Shown: positions 5,023 to 5,163 of the stretch, one piece after another
Layout: each line of letters begins with the position of its first letter
How positions within the stretch are numbered: the first letter of the stretch is position 1
NCBI GenBank assembly: GCA_016215705.1
Contig: JACRIR010000138.1
Span: 1 to 5,163, forward strand
DNA: 5,163 nt
Origin: Candidatus Poribacteria bacterium
GTDB lineage: Bacteria > Abyssobacteria > SURF-5
Direction: 5' to 3'
Made by a program: the position numbers and the translations under genes
Notes under the pieces: generated by a model
Told to the model about the DNA's origin: nothing
The model's database searches: none
The model's input: the letters and a program-made list of their open reading frames with translations, nothing else

Positions 5023-5163
5023 TTTTATCCAGTCCGACCGTGCAATTTTGGCGAGCGGGCAAAAAGTGGAAGGGGGTTGAAGGGGAAAGGAAACTTTTTG
5101 CCCGCGAGCCGAAGCGAAGCCCCGCCGCCCCGCGCGATTGAGCGCGGAGCCGAGCAGAAAAAT
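5023..5163 (-). repeat. Right terminal inverted repeat, 141 bp
   Basis: This is the exact reverse complement of 1-141, with no mismatch or gap seen on base-by-base comparison. It lies upstream of the five-gene operon, with 94 bases between its inner edge and the start codon at 4928. The same two hairpin segments occur here in mirrored position (5050-5110 and 5127-5150). Perfect identity over 141 bases means recent duplication, active homogenisation, or an assembly overlap at a shared k-mer; the sequence alone does not separate these. Confidence 0.95.

Larger units (their letters stand above)
1..5163. mobile_element. Putative TIR-bounded cargo unit lacking its own mobility genes
   Basis: The window begins and ends with the same 141-base sequence in inverted orientation and contains six genes that all run from the right repeat toward the left. 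This is the outline of a transposon-like cassette or a small linear element. None of the six proteins looks like a transposase, integrase, terminal protein, polymerase or replication initiator, so mobilisation or replication would have to be supplied in trans. No target-site duplication can be examined because the sequence stops at the repeats. An equally simple explanation is a piece of chromosome between two inverted copies of a dispersed repeat, with assembly broken at the repeats. The inverted repeats are directly seen; calling the unit mobile is inference. Confidence 0.4.

Noticed and set aside
1-5163. CRISPR array, tRNA, rRNA or tandem repeats
   Set aside because: No spaced direct repeats, tRNA-like cloverleaf or conserved rRNA segments were seen on either strand.

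Overview
This 5,163-base window looks like a complete, repeat-bounded DNA unit. Both ends carry the same 141-base sequence in inverted orientation (1-141 and 5023-5163, identical base for base on reading). The repeats hold six protein genes, all on the minus strand, reading from the right repeat to the left one. No transposase, integrase, recombinase, replication protein, polymerase, partition gene, rRNA, tRNA or CRISPR array is visible. Strong GGAGG-type Shine-Dalgarno sites, four-base ATGA stop/start overlaps, ATG starts, the standard stop codons and a Rho-independent terminator mark it as bacterial. The taxon cannot be fixed from the sequence.

Layout from right to left, the direction of transcription. 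The right inverted repeat (5023-5163) is followed by a 94-base leader with a perfect 8+8 base palindrome (4977-4995). Then comes a five-gene, GC-rich (roughly 57% by spot counts), tightly coupled operon: a guanylate-kinase-like P-loop kinase with an unassigned N-terminal domain (4035-4928), a GT8-like glycosyltransferase (3244-4038), a divergent ribulose-phosphate 3-epimerase-like protein (2586-3257), an APH-fold small-molecule kinase (1798-2589) and a uridine-kinase/phosphoribulokinase-like P-loop kinase (774-1796). A Rho-independent terminator (about 726-764) ends the operon. Beyond it is an AT-rich (about 38% GC), separately transcribed Nudix hydrolase gene (151-699) of the isopentenyl-diphosphate-isomerase-like type, which ends 9 bases from the left inverted repeat.

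How the genes may work together (inference). Three different kinase folds, one pentose-phosphate-type epimerase and one sugar transferase in a single coupled operon suggest a pathway that phosphorylates, epimerises and transfers a small sugar or nucleoside-like compound. No nucleotidyltransferase is present, so any activated sugar would come from host metabolism. The Nudix gene has different base composition and translation signals and was probably acquired separately.

Caution: an exact 141-base overlap between sequence ends is also what a de Bruijn assembler run with k=141 gives when a contig lies between two inverted copies of a longer repeat. The inverted repeats are probably real, but their outer boundary, and whether this is a transposable unit, a linear replicon or chromosomal DNA between two dispersed repeats, cannot be decided from the window. 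No intergenic stretch exceeds 300 bases.
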